In this document: one piece after another, positions 27,628-37,221 of the stretch
How the letters are laid out: every line of letters starts with the position of its first letter
Position numbering within the stretch: the first letter of the stretch is position 1
DNA from: Corynebacterium sp. HMSC074A01
Lineage (GTDB): Bacteria; Actinomycetota; Actinomycetes; Mycobacteriales; Mycobacteriaceae
NCBI RefSeq assembly: GCF_001831515.1
Contig: NZ_KV825618.1
Location: forward strand, 104,205-168,204
DNA length: 64,000 nucleotides
Direction: 5' to 3'
Notes under the pieces: generated by a model
What the model saw: only the letters and a program-made list of their open reading frames with translations
Told to the model about the DNA's origin: nothing
Database searches by the model: none
Made by a program: the position numbers and the translations under genes

Positions 27628-28895
27628 TCTACCGGTGCGAACACGCCGCGTAGGTAGCCGAGCGGGTCGGTGACTTCTTCCGCGCCCGTGCCGTCGAGGC
27701 GCACGCGCATGACGGCGCGGCCCTCCGCATAGGCGCGCCAGCCGACCTCGCTGGTGCGCGCAAAGCGGGTCAGCCACGCGTTGAGGCCCGTGCCGATTGT
27801 GAACGCTGGCGTGAGCTCTTTGGAGTGGTACGCGGGGCGGTTCTCGGTGGGGTAGAGCTCTGCCTGCCACAGCGCGCCGGGCGCGCCCTCGGCGATGTCG
27901 TCAACCCAGCGCCTGCACATTGCGTCCGAGATGAGCCGGCCGCCGACGGCGCGCGGGTCCATCGTGGCCGCGTGCTCGAGGTATTCGCGCGCCTTCCCCT
28001 TGGCCACCCCCATGTGCCGCGCCATGACGCGTGCGGCTGGCTTGCCCACTTTGGCGCGGTCGAAGGGCCTGCCGGTGGGCATGAATTCATCGCGGGTGGA
28101 GGTGACCACCAGTGGGACGTCGGCGAGCGCGCCCGCATCAAACGGGTAGGGGCCGAGCGCGATGTCGGTGAGGTACTGGGTGCGGAAGCGGCCGTAGGCG
28201 CGCGTGAGTCGCTTCGGGTTCCGTGCGGCCAGCGCGTTGAGCTCGCCGCGCAAAAGGGGCGTGCCGAGCGCGCCGCGCGCCGCCCACTTGCGGGAAGCGA
28301 AGCTGCGGCGCGGGAAGACTGGGGAGGCCGCCACCGCGCGGCGGAACTCTCCTTTGAAGTGGTCTCGGCGTGCAAGCCAGAGCGTGATGTCGGCGCCGGC
28401 GCTGTGGCCGACGAGCGTCACATTGGTGGGGTCGCCGCCGAAGGCCTCGATGTTGCGCTGGATCCACGTGAGCGCCGTCGCGCAATCCTGCACGGCGCGG
28501 TATTCGTACGAAGCATCGTCGGCAAACGGCAGCATGCCGGGGAACTTCAGCCGGTAGCCGACGCGCACGTGCACGAAACCCTCGCGGGCAAAGCCTTCTG
28601 CGTTGCTGTAGGTATCGGTGTGGCTGCCCTCCTCGAAGCGCCCGCCGTGGATGTAGACGAGAACCGGCAGGTCGTCGTTTCTGCGCGCGCCTTCCGGGGT
28701 AGCGATGGAAAGCCGGTTGGTGCCGTGTTCCGGGGAGGTGGCGTCGATAAGCAAGCCCATCGGCGAGGGCTCGGGCGCGTCGAACGGAGCCGGAACATGT
28801 GCGTACGGGATGGAGTGGAAGCTGCGCACCTGCCCGTCGCTGGTGCCGACGATCGCGCCGGCGGGGCAAGTGACTTGGGTTTCGCGCGTAGCCAT
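27624..28895 (-). CDS. Type-B carboxylesterase
   Basis: 423 residues. The alpha/beta-hydrolase fold has the oxyanion motif YIHGGRFEEGS (about 81-91) and nucleophile GHSAG (Ser 165), with the family's NIEAFGGDPTNVTL just before it. The C-terminal His is probably in AYHSKEL. It is shorter than classical 500-residue members. There is no signal peptide, so it is probably intracellular; the substrate is unknown. Divergent from the M3 peptidase gene. Confidence 0.85.
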   Translation of the reverse strand: MATRETQVTCPAGAIVGTSDGQVRSFHSIPYAHVPAPFDAPEPSPMGLLIDATSPEHGTNRLSIATPEGARRNDDLPVLVYIHGGRFEEGSHTDTYSNAEGFAREGFVHVRVGYRLKFPGMLPFADDASYEYRAVQDCATALTWIQRNIEAFGGDPTNVTLVGHSAGADITLWLARRDHFKGEFRRAVAASPVFPRRSFASRKWAARGALGTPLLRGELNALAARNPKRLTRAYGRFRTQYLTDIALGPYPFDAGALADVPLVVTSTRDEFMPTGRPFDRAKVGKPAARVMARHMGVAKGKAREYLEHAATMDPRAVGGRLISDAMCRRWVDDIAEGAPGALWQAELYPTENRPAYHSKELTPAFTIGTGLNAWLTRFARTSEVGWRAYAEGRAVMRVRLDGTGAEEVTDPLGYLRGVFAPVD

Positions 28896-28913
28896 GCCGC
28901 AATCTTAAACGCC

Positions 28914-28919
28914 TAAGAT
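28914..28919 (+). promoter_or_regulatory. -10 box of the leaderless M3 peptidase gene
   Basis: TAAGAT ends 7 nt before the ATG at 28927 and overlaps an in-frame ATG at 28918, which therefore is unlikely to be the start. Confidence 0.55.
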
Positions 28920-28926
28920 GGCCGCC

Positions 28927-30906
28927 ATGACCAATCCACTGCTTGCACCATCGACGTTGCCGTACCAACTGCCCGACTTCGACGCCATCGAACTGGCCCA
29001 CGTCGAGCCGGCGTTTGATCAGGCGCTCGCCCGCCACGAGGCGGAGATCGCCGCGATCTGCGCGGAAGCGACCCCAACGTGGGAAAACACCGTCGAGGCC
29101 TTCGAGCTGGCCGGCGCGGACGTAGAGCGCGTGGCTGCCTGGTTCTTCAACCTGCAGGGCACCGACGCCACCGCCGAGTTCGACGCCGTGGCCGATCGCA
29201 TCGTGCCGCAACTAACCGCGCACACCGACGCGATCTACCAAAACGCCGAGCTCTACCACCGGCTGCGCGCCGTCGAGGTGCCCGCGGACGAGGAGTCGCA
29301 GCGCCTCCACGACCTGCTTCTGCGCCGCTTTACCCGCCGCGGCGCGGACCTCGACGCTGCAGGCCAGGCGCGGTTGCGCGAGATCAACGAGCGGCTTGCC
29401 AAACTCTCCGAGCACTTCGGCCGCAACCTGCTCGCCGACACCAAGCGACTCGCTGTCCGCTTCACCCGCGAGGAACTGGCGGGCGCAAGCGAGGACCAGC
29501 TCGCCGCGTTTGCCGACGGCGACAGCTACCTCGTCCCCATCGAACTGCCCTCGACCCAGTCGCTGCAGGCCGACCTCAGCGATCCCGCCGCCCGCCGCGC
29601 GCTTTTCGACGCCTCCCTTAAACGCGGCACCGAATCCAACGCCCCACTCGTGCGCGAGGCGGTCGCGCTGCGCCAGGAGCGCGCGCAACTGCTCGGCTTT
29701 GCCACGCACGCCGACTACGTCATCGCGGAGGAGACCGCGGGCAACGCGGACGCGGCACGCGCGCTGATCGCGGACCTCGCGCCGGCTGCGGCGGCGAACG
29801 CGGCCGCCGAGCGCAAGCTCGACGGTGAGCTCGCGATCTCGCGCGGGGCAGACCTCGGCGAGGACGGTCTCGACGGTGCCGACTGGCCGTACTGGTCCGC
29901 ACAGCGCCGAGCCGAGGAGCTCGACGTCGACGAGGCGGAGCTGCGCAAGTACTTCCCGCTGCGACAGGTGCTCGAGGACGGCGTGTTTTACGCGGCGCAC
30001 CTGCTCTACGGCATCACCGTGACCCTCCGCGAAGACCTGCGCGCCTACCGCGACGACGTACAGGTGTGGGAGGTCAAAGACCACGACGGCACAGGCCTCG
30101 GCCTGCTGCTGACCGACTATTCCGCCCGCGAAAGCAAGCGCGGCGGCGCCTGGATGAGCAGCTTCGTCGACCAGTCGCATCTTGCCAACACCAAGCCGGT
30201 GGTGGTCAACGTGATGAGTGTGAACAGCGAGCTGCTCACTATCGACGAGGTCACCACCGTCTTCCACGAGTTCGGCCACGCCCTCCACGGCCTGCTGTCC
30301 AACGTGCGCTACCCGTCGCTGTCCGGCACCAACGTGCCGCGCGACTGGGTCGAGTTCCCCTCGCAGATCAACGAGAACTACGCCTTCGCCCCCGAGATCG
30401 TGCGCAACTACGCCCGCCACGTGGACACCGGCGCGCCGCTTCCCGCCGCCATGCTGGACGCGGTGCGCGCCTCGCGCACGTTCGGCCAGGGCTTCGCCAC
30501 CGCCGAGTACTTGGCTGCTGCCGCGATCGACCTCGAGTGGCACTCGCTTGATCGCACCCCGCCGGAAGACATCGAAGCTTTCGAACACGACGTCCTGCGC
30601 CGCTACCATCTCGACGTACCGGGGCTGACCCCGCGCTACCGCTCGACCTGGTTCAACCACATCTTCGCCGGCGGCTACTCCGCGGGCTACTACTCCTACC
30701 TGTGGGCAGAGGCGCTCGACGCCGACGGTTTCGAGCTGATCCGCGAACAGGGAATTAACCGCGAAACAGGGGAGAAGTTCCGCGAAGAGATCCTCGCCCG
30801 CGGCGCTTCCCGCGACTTCGCGGACGCCTACCGCGCCTTCCGTGGCCGCGACAAGGACACCCGCCCGCTGCTTATCCGCCGCGGCCTCGAGGGGACGGCG
30901 GTGTAG
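28927..30906 (+). CDS. M3-family metallopeptidase (peptidyl-dipeptidase Dcp/oligopeptidase A type)
   Basis: 659 residues. The zinc site is FHEFGHALHG (HEFGH at about 446-450) with the third ligand Glu downstream in EFPSQINENYAF. M3 enzymes degrade oligopeptides in the cytoplasm. The N-terminal LPYQLPDFDAIELAHVEPAF is the Dcp pattern. The start is placed at 28927 because a TAAGAT -10 box lies 7 nt upstream. The small membrane gene follows after 3 nt. Confidence 0.93.
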   Translation: MTNPLLAPSTLPYQLPDFDAIELAHVEPAFDQALARHEAEIAAICAEATPTWENTVEAFELAGADVERVAAWFFNLQGTDATAEFDAVADRIVPQLTAHTDAIYQNAELYHRLRAVEVPADEESQRLHDLLLRRFTRRGADLDAAGQARLREINERLAKLSEHFGRNLLADTKRLAVRFTREELAGASEDQLAAFADGDSYLVPIELPSTQSLQADLSDPAARRALFDASLKRGTESNAPLVREAVALRQERAQLLGFATHADYVIAEETAGNADAARALIADLAPAAAANAAAERKLDGELAISRGADLGEDGLDGADWPYWSAQRRAEELDVDEAELRKYFPLRQVLEDGVFYAAHLLYGITVTLREDLRAYRDDVQVWEVKDHDGTGLGLLLTDYSARESKRGGAWMSSFVDQSHLANTKPVVVNVMSVNSELLTIDEVTTVFHEFGHALHGLLSNVRYPSLSGTNVPRDWVEFPSQINENYAFAPEIVRNYARHVDTGAPLPAAMLDAVRASRTFGQGFATAEYLAAAAIDLEWHSLDRTPPEDIEAFEHDVLRRYHLDVPGLTPRYRSTWFNHIFAGGYSAGYYSYLWAEALDADGFELIREQGINRETGEKFREEILARGASRDFADAYRAFRGRDKDTRPLLIRRGLEGTAV

Positions 30907-30909
30907 CGC

Positions 30910-31080
30910 ATGTTCGCCTTAAGCCCCTGGCTGCAGCTGCCGATCGTGCTGATCGTCGCGCTCCCGCTCGCGTCGGTGGCGGCGTGGGCGATGCTGCGGG
31001 TCACCGACTGGCTGGCGTACCAGCGCAACCAGGCGCGCGCACGGCAGTTGCCGACCGAGCCTGCCCGCGAAGTAGACTAA
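30910..31080 (+). CDS. Small single-pass membrane protein (56 aa), unknown
   Basis: MFALSPWLQLPIVLIVALPL begins a hydrophobic segment of about 25 residues (9-31), followed by a basic amphipathic tail (WLAYQRNQARARQLP) ending in EVD. The ATG is 3 nt after the M3 peptidase stop, so it should be translated from the same mRNA. The fixed membrane/basic-tail architecture and tight spacing support a real gene. No family recognised. Confidence 0.65.
   Translation: MFALSPWLQLPIVLIVALPLASVAAWAMLRVTDWLAYQRNQARARQLPTEPAREVD
31073..31078 (+). promoter_or_regulatory. -10 box of the 47-codon membrane gene
   Basis: TAGACT, 7 nt before the ATG at 31086; it overlaps the last codons of the preceding small gene. 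Confidence 0.45.
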
Positions 31081-31085
31081 GCGCC

Positions 31086-31229
31086 ATGGCCAACCCGGAA
31101 GAACTGCGTAAGCAGGATCAGCAGCTGCCGAAGCCGCAGCGCAAGTACCCGCAGTCGCGCGTGACGCAGGCGCTCTACGTCATGCTCGCGCTCGTCGTCA
31201 TCGCCGCGCTGGTCGGCAGCCTGGTCTAG
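31086..31229 (+). CDS. Small tail-anchored-like membrane protein (47 aa), unknown
   Basis: MANPEELRKQDQQLPKPQRK opens a charged N-terminus, and the last 20 residues are a hydrophobic helix (ALYVMLALVVIAALVGSLV), the layout of a C-tail-anchored protein. It starts 5 nt after the preceding small membrane gene and overlaps malQ by 4 nt at the convergent ends. A longer frame with a GTG far upstream is unlikely because it would cover the previous gene. No family recognised. Confidence 0.65.
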   Translation: MANPEELRKQDQQLPKPQRKYPQSRVTQALYVMLALVVIAALVGSLV

Positions 31230-33376
31230 ACCGCGCCCGGCCGGCGCGACGCCTCGGCGACGCGGTGGAACAGCGGGTTGTCGGCGAGGTCGTCGATGAG
31301 GACGGGGGTGCCGGTCGCGTCGGTAAGCGGGATGCACCAGTTGGAGTATTGCTCCGAATTCGTGCCGGGCTGGTTCTGGATGCGGCGATCGCCGACCATG
31401 TCCACCAGGTTCGTCACCGTCATCGCCGACGGGGTCGACGCGATGAAGCGGGTTAGCCCCACCAGCAAATCGTCAAGGGAACCCGCAGCGTCGAACTCGC
31501 CGAGGTCGTACTGGCTAAAGTCCGTCTCTGCGAACGCGGTGTCTGCAAACGCGCCCTCGGCGCGAGCCTGGTTGAGCACGCGCCCGATCCACACGCCGTC
31601 GTTGGCGTTGAGCTCGTCCAGCGACTGGCTGACTAGCCCCAGCTTGGAACGTAGCTCGTTGTGCGCGCCCTCGAGGTAGCCGGCCGTCGGCGGCAGGTCG
31701 TGCGTGCCGACTGCGGACAGCGCGAGGTGGCGGTACTGGTCCGCGGGCCGCGGCGCGCCCGCCGGCGGGATGGACTCGAACCAGAGCACCGAAGTGCCGA
31801 AGATGCCGGTGTCGCGCAGCACGTCCTGCACCCACGGCTCGAAGGTGCCCAGGTCTTCGCCGACGACAACCGCGCCCGCGCGCTGCGCCTCCAGCAGCAA
31901 GATGCCCACCATCGCGCGGTGGTCGTAGTTCATATACAGCCCGTCGGCCGGGGTGTCTTCGCGCGGCAGCCAGAACAGGCGGAACAGGCCCAAGATGTGG
32001 TCGACGCGGATGCCGCCGGAGTGGCGCAGCACGGTGCGCAGCAGGTCGCGCCACGGTGCGTAGCCCTCACGCGCCAGCGCCTCCGGGTTCCACGGCGGCT
32101 GCGACCAGTCCTGGCCCTGCTGCGAGTACTGGTCCGGCGGCGCGCCAACAGAAGCGGCGGGCACGAGGACGTCGGCAAGCGTGTGCGCGTCCGCCCCGTC
32201 GGGGTGGATGCCCACGGCGAGGTCGGTCATGATGCCGATGCGCATCCCGGCGGCAAGCGCCCGGTCTTGGGCGACGCGGCGCTGCTCGTCGGCGATGAAC
32301 TGCAGCCACATGTAGAACCGCACCGTTTCCTCGTCCGCCTCCGCTGCGGCGTGCTGGCCGCGGGTAAACGCGGCGGCGCGCGAAGCGCACCACTGCGCGA
32401 ACTCGCGCAGGCCCTCGCCCTCGTCGAGGGTGTAGAGCTCGAAGTCGTGGGCGCGGCCCTCATCCTGCTGCGAGAGGTAGAATAGCTCGCGCAACACGGC
32501 GAGTTTGGTGCCGAAGACCTCGTTGCGCGCAAGCGGGTCGGCCGTCAAGTTCATGGCCTTCAAGGGGGCTGCGAGCTCGTCGATATCGGCGCGGGTGTCT
32601 GCGTCTAGGCGCGCGTACTCGGGCACGGCCTCGACCGAGATGTAGATGGGGTTGACAAAGCGGCGCGAGGTCGGCAGGTACGGCGAGTCCTCTACCGGCG
32701 GCACCGGCTGCGCGGCGTGCACGGGGTTGATCAGCAGGTAGTCGGCACCCTCGGCGGCGACGGTCTCGGCCAGGCGAGCTAGGTCCTCGAAGTCGCCCAC
32801 ACCCCAGGACTGCGACGAGCGCACCGAGTACAGCTGCGCCATCACACCGTAGTTGGGGCGCTGCACGCACGCCTCGTTCGATTGCAAGCGCGCGGGCACG
32901 ACGATCAGCGTGCACACCTCGTGCAGGTTGTCGGACTCTAAGTGCAGCTCGTGCCAGCCCTCCGGCAGGTCACCGGGGACGTGGAAGGTCGCTTCGCCCC
33001 ACACCGTGCCGTCGGGGGCGGTGGTCGGCGGCGTCCAGTTTTCGTCCTGGTAGGCATCGCGCGAGGAGCCGTCCTCGAGGCGGATCCAGCAGTGCGCGTA
33101 GTGCCCGTCGTGGACGTGCACGTTGAAGTGCTGCTCTTCGCCCGCGGTCGCCACCACGGTGGGCGGGAGGGGGCGGGTGGCGAGTTCGGTCGCGCGGGCG
33201 TCGAGAAGCGAGCGGAGCGCTTCGTCGGTGGGGGAGTCGGGCACATCGACGCCGATGGCGCGCAGCAATTTGAGGAAGGACTGGTTAGGTGGGGTGGTCA
33301 GCTGCCCGTCGGAGGCTCGGTAGGTGGTGCCGAAGCCGTAGGACTGGGCCAGGGACAGCAAAAGTTCCTCATTCAT
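31226..33376 (-). CDS. malQ: 4-alpha-glucanotransferase (amylomaltase), long actinobacterial form
   Basis: 716 residues, GH77. An N-terminal extension of about 170 residues, typical of actinobacterial MalQ, precedes the catalytic barrel. Landmarks are QLYSVRSSQSWGVGDFEDLA, RIGIMTDLAVGIHPDG (nucleophile region), GGIRVDHILGLFRLFWLP and GEDLGTFEPWV (acid/base Glu). It transfers glucan segments between maltooligosaccharides and works with treS and maltokinase in the glucan/trehalose network. ATG 33376 was preferred to a TTG three codons upstream. Confidence 0.93.
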   Translation of the reverse strand: MNEELLLSLAQSYGFGTTYRASDGQLTTPPNQSFLKLLRAIGVDVPDSPTDEALRSLLDARATELATRPLPPTVVATAGEEQHFNVHVHDGHYAHCWIRLEDGSSRDAYQDENWTPPTTAPDGTVWGEATFHVPGDLPEGWHELHLESDNLHEVCTLIVVPARLQSNEACVQRPNYGVMAQLYSVRSSQSWGVGDFEDLARLAETVAAEGADYLLINPVHAAQPVPPVEDSPYLPTSRRFVNPIYISVEAVPEYARLDADTRADIDELAAPLKAMNLTADPLARNEVFGTKLAVLRELFYLSQQDEGRAHDFELYTLDEGEGLREFAQWCASRAAAFTRGQHAAAEADEETVRFYMWLQFIADEQRRVAQDRALAAGMRIGIMTDLAVGIHPDGADAHTLADVLVPAASVGAPPDQYSQQGQDWSQPPWNPEALAREGYAPWRDLLRTVLRHSGGIRVDHILGLFRLFWLPREDTPADGLYMNYDHRAMVGILLLEAQRAGAVVVGEDLGTFEPWVQDVLRDTGIFGTSVLWFESIPPAGAPRPADQYRHLALSAVGTHDLPPTAGYLEGAHNELRSKLGLVSQSLDELNANDGVWIGRVLNQARAEGAFADTAFAETDFSQYDLGEFDAAGSLDDLLVGLTRFIASTPSAMTVTNLVDMVGDRRIQNQPGTNSEQYSNWCIPLTDATGTPVLIDDLADNPLFHRVAEASRRPGAV

Positions 33377-33433
33377 CACAGTCAATATTGTGCCAAACGC
33401 GCGTGACCGGAGCCAGGTGAGGCTTCCACGCGG

Positions 33434-33439
33434 TAGGGT
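33434..33439 (+). promoter_or_regulatory. -10 box of the acyl-CoA ligase gene
   Basis: TAGGGT, 8 nt before the ATG at 33448, with no ribosome-binding site. Confidence 0.45.
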
Positions 33440-33447
33440 GAGGGCTT

Positions 33448-35286
33448 ATGTCGCAGAATGCATACACCACGGAACTCGGTTTTACTGTGCCGCCGGAAGA
33501 GAACTGCCTCAGCCAGCTCATCGAGCTGTGTACGATGCAGCCGCACATCGTGCTCTTTTCGCGGCCGCGCAACTACGACTGGGTCAACGTGACCGCAGGC
33601 GAGTTCCTCGAAGAGGTCTACGAGGCCGCGAAGGGCCTGGTGGCCGCCGGTGTGGAGGCGGGCGACCGCGTGGCGATTTTGTCGGCGACGCGCTACGAGT
33701 GGGCGCTGATGGACTTTGCCATCTGGGCCGCGGGCGCGATCTCCGTGCCGATTTACCCGTCGAGCTCGATGTCGCAGATCCAGTGGATCCTCGAGGACTC
33801 CGGCGCGAAGCTGGCGCTGACCGAAACGCGCGAGCACACGCAGCTGATCAGCTCGTTCTTGCTGCAAGACGACGGCACGCCCCGGCTCGCCGGCTCGACC
33901 TCCAAGCTGCAAAAGATCTACGAATTTAATGCTTCCGGCGTGGAGACGCTGAAGTTTGAGGGTCGGGACGTCGAGCAGTCGCTTATCGACGCCCGCGTGG
34001 CCGCCATCACCCACGACCACATCGGCTCCCTCGTCTACACCTCCGGCACCACCGGCCGCCCGAAGGGCGTGGAGCTGACTCACGGCAACTGGATCTACCA
34101 GACGCGCGCGCTGATCTTCAACGACATCGGCGAGGTCGCCGTGCCCGGCAAGCGCGTCGTGACGTTTCTGCCGCTCGCGCACGTGCTGCAGCGCGCCGTT
34201 GCGCTCGCGCTCGCGATCGCGGGTGCCACACAATCGCACTGGTCGGATACCTCCACGCTGACGGTGGAGCTGCAGCGCGCCCGGCCGAACATGGTGCTGG
34301 GCGTCCCGCGCGTGTTTGAAAAGGTGCGCAACGCCGCCTACAACAAGGCCGCCGACGGCTCCGCAGTGGGCAAGCGCGTGTTCCTGGAGGCGGAGCGCGC
34401 GGCGATCGAGTACTCGAAGGCAATGGAAACGCCCGAGGGTCCGACGCGCGTGCAGAAGGCGAAGCGCAAGGTCTTTGAAAAGCTCGTCTACTCCAAGCTC
34501 AAGGAGGCCATGGGCGGGGCGGTGTCCTACGGCATTACCGGCGGCTCCGCGATGAGCCCGGAGCTGTCGCACTTCTTCCGCGGCATGGGCATCCCCGTCT
34601 ACGAGGGCTACGGGCTCACCGAAACCTGCGCCGCCGCGTGCGTGAACAACAAGGTGCGCCAGAAGATCGGCACCGTCGGCCCGCCGGTCAACGGCTACTC
34701 GGTGCGCATCAACGACGACGGCGAAATCGAGTTCGCAGGCCCCGGCGTGATCAAGCAGTACTGGAACAACCCCGAGGCCACCGCCGAGGCCTTTGACGGC
34801 GAATGGTTCAACACCGGCGATCTCGGCGAGGTCGACGACGAGGGCTTTGTGCGGATTACCGGCCGCAAGAAGGACCTGATTGTCACCGCCGGCGGCAAGA
34901 ACGTCTCGCCCGGTCCGATGGAGGAGATCATCCGCCAGGACCCGCTGATCTCGAACGCGCTGATCGTCGGCGACGGCAAGCCGTTCATCGGCGTGCTGGT
35001 CACGCTCGACGAGGATGAGTTGGCCCGCTGGAAGGCCAACCGCAACATCCCCGAGCACCGCAAGCTCGCCGAGCTCGCTCAGGACGCGAGCCTGCGCGCC
35101 GAGGTCCAGGACGCGATCAACATGGCCAACGCCACCGTCTCGCACGCCGAGGCGATCAAGAAGTTCCGCATCCTCGACCGCGACCTGTCCGAGCAGGAGA
35201 ACGAGATGACGCCGACGATGAAGGTCAAGCGCAACGTCGTCTTTGAGCGCTTCAGCGAGGACATCGACAAGCTCTACGAGCGGTAG
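33448..35286 (+). CDS. Long-chain fatty-acid-CoA ligase (FadD15-like)
   Basis: 612 residues of the AMP-forming acyl-CoA synthetase superfamily. The P-loop-like motif is LVYTSGTTGRPKGVELTH (about 194-211), the A5 motif GYGLTETCAA, and the hinge/A8 region is TGDLGEVDDEGFVRITGRKK with the motif LIVTAGGKNVSPG. It activates fatty acids to acyl-CoA via acyl-AMP. Length and the C-terminal EMTPTMKVKR match the FadD15 group of mycobacteria. Monocistronic; leaderless start. Confidence 0.93.
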   Translation: MSQNAYTTELGFTVPPEENCLSQLIELCTMQPHIVLFSRPRNYDWVNVTAGEFLEEVYEAAKGLVAAGVEAGDRVAILSATRYEWALMDFAIWAAGAISVPIYPSSSMSQIQWILEDSGAKLALTETREHTQLISSFLLQDDGTPRLAGSTSKLQKIYEFNASGVETLKFEGRDVEQSLIDARVAAITHDHIGSLVYTSGTTGRPKGVELTHGNWIYQTRALIFNDIGEVAVPGKRVVTFLPLAHVLQRAVALALAIAGATQSHWSDTSTLTVELQRARPNMVLGVPRVFEKVRNAAYNKAADGSAVGKRVFLEAERAAIEYSKAMETPEGPTRVQKAKRKVFEKLVYSKLKEAMGGAVSYGITGGSAMSPELSHFFRGMGIPVYEGYGLTETCAAACVNNKVRQKIGTVGPPVNGYSVRINDDGEIEFAGPGVIKQYWNNPEATAEAFDGEWFNTGDLGEVDDEGFVRITGRKKDLIVTAGGKNVSPGPMEEIIRQDPLISNALIVGDGKPFIGVLVTLDEDELARWKANRNIPEHRKLAELAQDASLRAEVQDAINMANATVSHAEAIKKFRILDRDLSEQENEMTPTMKVKRNVVFERFSEDIDKLYER

Positions 35287-35369
35287 CGGCGCGCCTTCCA
35301 CGCCGCCGCGCCGCCGTGGCTTAGCATGGCTCCCAGCAAATCTTTAGTTGAACCGAAGGGGGCTTACCC

Positions 35370-36038
35370 GTGCGCAAGACAGCGGCTATGCTGCGGCACC
35401 GTGAGCTCACGCAGGAGATTTACAACATCGGCGACGAGGTCGCCGAGTACATCGAGCACATCGCCGAAGCGGTCGCGGACTACGACGGGGAGCTCACCGA
35501 CGACTGCCTCGCCGAGTTCGTCGAGATCGCCGACGACGCCCGCGTGGACGCGCGCCGGGTCGTCGGCGAGTTGATCGGGCTGCGCCAGGCGCTGACCTCC
35601 GGCATGCGCGCCGGCGTGCTCTCGGCGTCCGCGTGTCCCGAGGAGAAGATCCCGGAGCCCGAGCTTCTCGACGCCGCAGGCCTCACCGACCTCTTCCCAC
35701 TCGCCGCCCCCTTCTCCGTCCAAACCATGGAGGACGCGCTCACCGGACGCACCGATCTTACGGTGCAGCACCTCACCGAGATCGTCTCCTACACCCTGGA
35801 GCAGACCGACATGGTCGCCCGCGAGCTCGGCGCGGTAAGCCTGCCGCATCTGTTCGCCACCGTTGCCGAGCTCGTCGAGGCGGTTGTCGACGGCTGGGTG
35901 GAAACCGTCTGCGTCGACCACCCCGCGTTCGCGCGTACCATGCGCGGGACGAACCCGCCGGAGTTTCTGGAAGAACGCGCCCGGATCAACCGGATCGTGG
36001 AGAAGGTCGCCGCCAAGCGTTCGCGCCGCGGTGCCTAG
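35370..36038 (+). CDS. Conserved-looking alpha-helical protein of unknown function
   Basis: 222 residues from a GTG with the purine-rich GAAGGGGG 6 nt upstream; a second start (ATG 35388) is possible. The sequence is acidic and almost entirely helical (EIYNIGDEVAEYIEHIAEAV, EFVEIADDARVDARRV), with a basic end (EKVAAKRSRRG). It has no signal, membrane segment or recognisable motif. It precedes hemW by 9 nt, but hemW has its own -10 box. Confidence 0.75.
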   Translation: MRKTAAMLRHRELTQEIYNIGDEVAEYIEHIAEAVADYDGELTDDCLAEFVEIADDARVDARRVVGELIGLRQALTSGMRAGVLSASACPEEKIPEPELLDAAGLTDLFPLAAPFSVQTMEDALTGRTDLTVQHLTEIVSYTLEQTDMVARELGAVSLPHLFATVAELVEAVVDGWVETVCVDHPAFARTMRGTNPPEFLEERARINRIVEKVAAKRSRRGA

Positions 36039-36041
36039 ACT
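36036..36041 (+). promoter_or_regulatory. hemW: -10 box of leaderless hemW
   Basis: TAGACT, 6 nt before the ATG at 36048; it overlaps the stop codon of the upstream gene. Confidence 0.5.
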
Positions 36042-36047
36042 GGCCGC

Positions 36048-37190
36048 ATGGCTGAATCCGAGACAGGTCGAAACACCTTCGGCGTCTACATCCACGTCCC
36101 CTTCTGCGCGACCCGCTGCGGCTACTGCGACTTCAACACCTACACACCCAACGAGGTGGCCTCTTCCCACGCGGAATACTTCGACGCGCTCGAGCGGGAG
36201 CTTGAACTCGCCGCTGCACGGGTCGACGCGCGCGGTGCGGACACGGTGTTTATCGGCGGCGGCACGCCCTCGCTGCTCGGCGCGGCGGGTTTGGGGCGTG
36301 TGCTGGACGCGGTGCGCGGCACCTTTGGCCTTTTGCCTGGTGCGGAGGTGACCACGGAGTCGAACCCGGAGTCCACCAGCCCCGAGTACTTCGCGGGCCT
36401 TCTCGACGCGGGCTTCACGCGCGTCTCACTGGGCATGCAGTCGGCGTCCGCGCCCGTGCTCAAGGTGCTCGACCGCGCACACACGCCGGGCCGCGCGGTC
36501 GCTGCGGCGAGGGAGGCGCGCGCCGCCGGGTTCGCGCAGGTCAACCTCGACATGATCTACGGCACGCCGACGGAAACCGACGACGACGTCCGCAAAACCC
36601 TCGACGCCATCCTCTCTGCCGACGTCGACCACGTCTCCGCCTACTCGCTTATCGTCGAGGACGGCACGGCGATGGCGCGCAAGGTCCGCCGCGGCGAGCT
36701 GCCCGCGCCGCAGGAGGAGGTCTACGCGCGCCGCTACGAGTTGATCGCCGAAACGCTCGAGGACGCCGGCTTCGACTGGTACGAGGTGTCGAACTGGGCC
36801 AAGCCGGGCGGGGAGTGCCGCCACAACCTGCTCTACTGGCGCGGCGGCCAGTGGTGGGGTGCGGGCCCGGGCGCGCATTCCTTCATCGGCCGCGAGCGCT
36901 TCGCCAACGTCAAGCGCCCCGAGCGCTACGCTGCGCTCTTGCGCGACGGCGAGCTGCCCGTGGACTTCTCCGAAACGCTCACCGACGAGCAGCGCCACGA
37001 CGAGCAAGTGATGCTCGGCCTGCGGCTCAAGGAGGGTATTCCTGCCGGTTGGGTAGGCCAGGGGGCGCGGGGGATCGTCGAGAAGCATGTGCGCGGCGGG
37101 CTTTTAACTTTCGGCGAACGCATTGCGGTGACCGATGCGGGCCGGCTGCTTGCCGACGGCATCGTGACCGATATTTTGGCCGCCGAGTAG
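36048..37190 (+). CDS. hemW: Radical SAM heme chaperone HemW
   Basis: 380 residues. The radical-SAM cluster motif is CATRCGYCDF (C-x3-C-x2-C, about residues 21-27), where the HemW/HemN family's extra Cys is replaced by Phe; HemW-type features GGGTPSLL and SLGMQSASAPVLKVLDRAHT follow. HemW inserts heme into target proteins and is not itself coproporphyrinogen dehydrogenase. It lies just upstream of hrcA-dnaJ, the common order in Gram-positive bacteria. Confidence 0.9.
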   Translation: MAESETGRNTFGVYIHVPFCATRCGYCDFNTYTPNEVASSHAEYFDALERELELAAARVDARGADTVFIGGGTPSLLGAAGLGRVLDAVRGTFGLLPGAEVTTESNPESTSPEYFAGLLDAGFTRVSLGMQSASAPVLKVLDRAHTPGRAVAAAREARAAGFAQVNLDMIYGTPTETDDDVRKTLDAILSADVDHVSAYSLIVEDGTAMARKVRRGELPAPQEEVYARRYELIAETLEDAGFDWYEVSNWAKPGGECRHNLLYWRGGQWWGAGPGAHSFIGRERFANVKRPERYAALLRDGELPVDFSETLTDEQRHDEQVMLGLRLKEGIPAGWVGQGARGIVEKHVRGGLLTFGERIAVTDAGRLLADGIVTDILAAE

Positions 37191-37221
37191 GATAGCTGGC
37201 AGTCGATGAGAGGGAGTGCTA

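Noticed and set aside
33382..35301. A 639-codon open frame on the minus strand opposite the acyl-CoA ligase gene
   Set aside because: It is a shadow of a GC-rich gene: low-complexity Arg/Val/Ala/Leu/Asp sequence without motifs, while the plus strand has every catalytic motif of the ligase. Similar long antisense frames at 6251-7879, 29212-30660 and 38267-39463 were dropped for the same reason.
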